Positions 63,234 through 64,000 of a stretch of 64,000 bases of DNA are shown piece by piece. The translations under genes and the position numbers were made by a program. Under the pieces are notes generated by a model. That model was not told where the DNA came from. It searched no databases and was given only the letters and a program-made list of their open reading frames with translations. The stretch covers positions 1,914,001 through 1,978,000 of the forward strand of contig NZ_JAGA01000002.1 of NCBI RefSeq assembly GCF_000526415.1, in the 5' to 3' direction. Within the stretch, counting starts at the first letter, position 1. The number at the start of each line of letters is the position of its first letter. Source of the stretch: Kallotenue papyrolyticum (lineage in GTDB: Bacteria > Chloroflexota > Chloroflexia > Chloroflexales > Kallotenuaceae).

Positions 63234-64000
63234 CTACATGCCCAGGGCATCTTTGAGGCGCGAAAACCAACCCCCGTCGCGTTTTTCGAAGGGCTGGTTG
63301 CCCCACTCACTGGCCAGCTCCTGCAACAGTTCGCGCTGGCGCTCGGTGAGCCTGGTCGGCACCACGAGCCGCGTGATCACCACCTGATCGCCACGTCCCT
63401 GGCCGCGCAACGAGGGCACGCCCTTGCCGCGCAGCCGGAAGGTGGCGGCGTGCTGGGTGCCTGGCGGGAGGTGCAACGTCTCCTCGCCGTCGAGGGTTGG
63501 CACGCTGACCTCGCCGCCCAGCGCCGCCAGCGCGATGTTGACCGGCAACTCGAGGATGATGTCGTCGCCATCGCGCTGGAAGAGCGGATGCTCCTTGACG
63601 CTGATCGCCACCAGCAGATCGCCGGGCGGACCGCCGCGCACGCCGGCCTCGCCCTCGCCGCGCAGGCGCAACTGCAGCCCGCTATCGACACCCGGCGGGA
63701 TGTTGACGCGCACCTTGCGCGTGGCGCGCACACGGCCTTCGCCGCGGCAGGTGTGGCAGGGCACGGCCACGGTACGCCCCGTGCCGCCGCACTGGTCGCA
63801 GGTGACCACCGTCAGCATATTGAAGATCGGCGCGCGCATGCGGATCTCGCCCTGGCCGTTGCACTTGGGACAGCGCACGAAGTCGCTGCCGGGCTCGGCG
63901 CCGCTGCCGCGGCAGGTGGCGCAGGTCTCCAGGCGCTGATAGGTGATCTCCTTTTCGGTGCCGAAGATCGCCTCCTCGAACTCGAGCTGCAGGTGGTAGC
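63234..64000 (-). CDS. dnaJ: Chaperone DnaJ, C-terminal part (N-terminus beyond window)
   Basis: About 255 residues; the J-domain is outside the window. Four zinc-finger repeats are present (CATCRGSG, CPKCNGQG, CDQCGGTG, CHTCRGEG). The client-binding beta domains follow, with KVRVNIPPGVDSGLQLRLRG, GDLLVAISVKEHPLFQRDGD and TLHLPPGTQHAATFRLRGKG. It ends WFSRLKDALGM. The type I DnaJ co-chaperone stimulates DnaK. It is read on the minus strand and is followed directly by rlmB. Confidence 0.97.
   Translation of the reverse strand, partial: YHLQLEFEEAIFGTEKEITYQRLETCATCRGSGAEPGSDFVRCPKCNGQGEIRMRAPIFNMLTVVTCDQCGGTGRTVAVPCHTCRGEGRVRATRKVRVNIPPGVDSGLQLRLRGEGEAGVRGGPPGDLLVAISVKEHPLFQRDGDDIILELPVNIALAALGGEVSVPTLDGEETLHLPPGTQHAATFRLRGKGVPSLRGQGRGDQVVITRLVVPTRLTERQRELLQELASEWGNQPFEKRDGGWFSRLKDALGM

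Overview
The window is GC-rich chromosomal DNA from a free-living bacterium. I infer a member of the Chloroflexota (Chloroflexia-like). The grounds are the combination of menaquinone methyltransferase, NDH-2 and CtaA-type haem A synthase, a large family of polytopic GT-C glycosyltransferases, BTAD/TPR regulators, CSLREA-type secreted proteins and a LysW-like zinc ribbon. Taxonomy rests on gene content only.

Left part (1-11.7 kb): the 3' end of a UDP-glucose dehydrogenase gene, then mostly housekeeping genes: acpS, ctaA, a fused pabB-pabC, a fused NAD(P)HX epimerase/dehydratase, a pyrimidine-nucleoside phosphorylase, an FmdB zinc ribbon, ftsY, a LysW-like zinc ribbon overlapping a lipoprotein gene, a haem oxygenase with an extra C-terminal domain, and a SEC-C protein.

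11.4-23.1 kb: an extended -10 promoter precedes a DUF2905 gene and five consecutive very large membrane proteins. At least four are GT-C (GT39/ArnT-like) glycosyltransferases that carry non-catalytic beta-rich or TPR modules. Together they look like a cell-surface glycan or lipid-linked sugar assembly locus.

23.1-28.8 kb, minus strand: a classical str-type translation operon, tRNA-Thr(TGT), tRNA-Tyr(GTA), tRNA-Thr(GGT), tuf, rpmG, secE, nusG, rplK, rplA, rplJ, rplL. It has a near-consensus promoter, an L10 leader with a predicted attenuator, and a strong hairpin terminator after rplL.

29.1-38.7 kb: a PHP + AlbA_2/Schlafen-like protein with a duplicated C-terminal domain, a small membrane protein, menG, an SRPBCC protein, DUF4383, DUF92, OsmC, a SpoIIM-like membrane protein, a DUF1786 protein and an NDH-2.

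39.0-46.0 kb: a fucoside-uptake unit made of a GH29 alpha-L-fucosidase, two ABC sugar permeases and a solute-binding lipoprotein, divergent from a LacI-family regulator, with two related operator-like sites between them. A YbaK-type deacylase follows.

46.4-58.8 kb is accessory: a CSLREA beta-helix secreted protein, a large palindrome, a small conserved-looking protein, a 1,176-residue BTAD/AAA/TPR regulator, an IS200/IS605-type element whose tnpB has an in-frame amber codon, an AT-rich foreign-looking GT39 gene, a decayed IS630 element, and a secreted multidomain phytase.

58.9-64.0 kb, minus strand: a copper/redox module (a His-rich membrane protein, a membrane-anchored secreted protein and a CopC-CopD-cytochrome c fusion), then rlmB and the 3' part of dnaJ running off the window.
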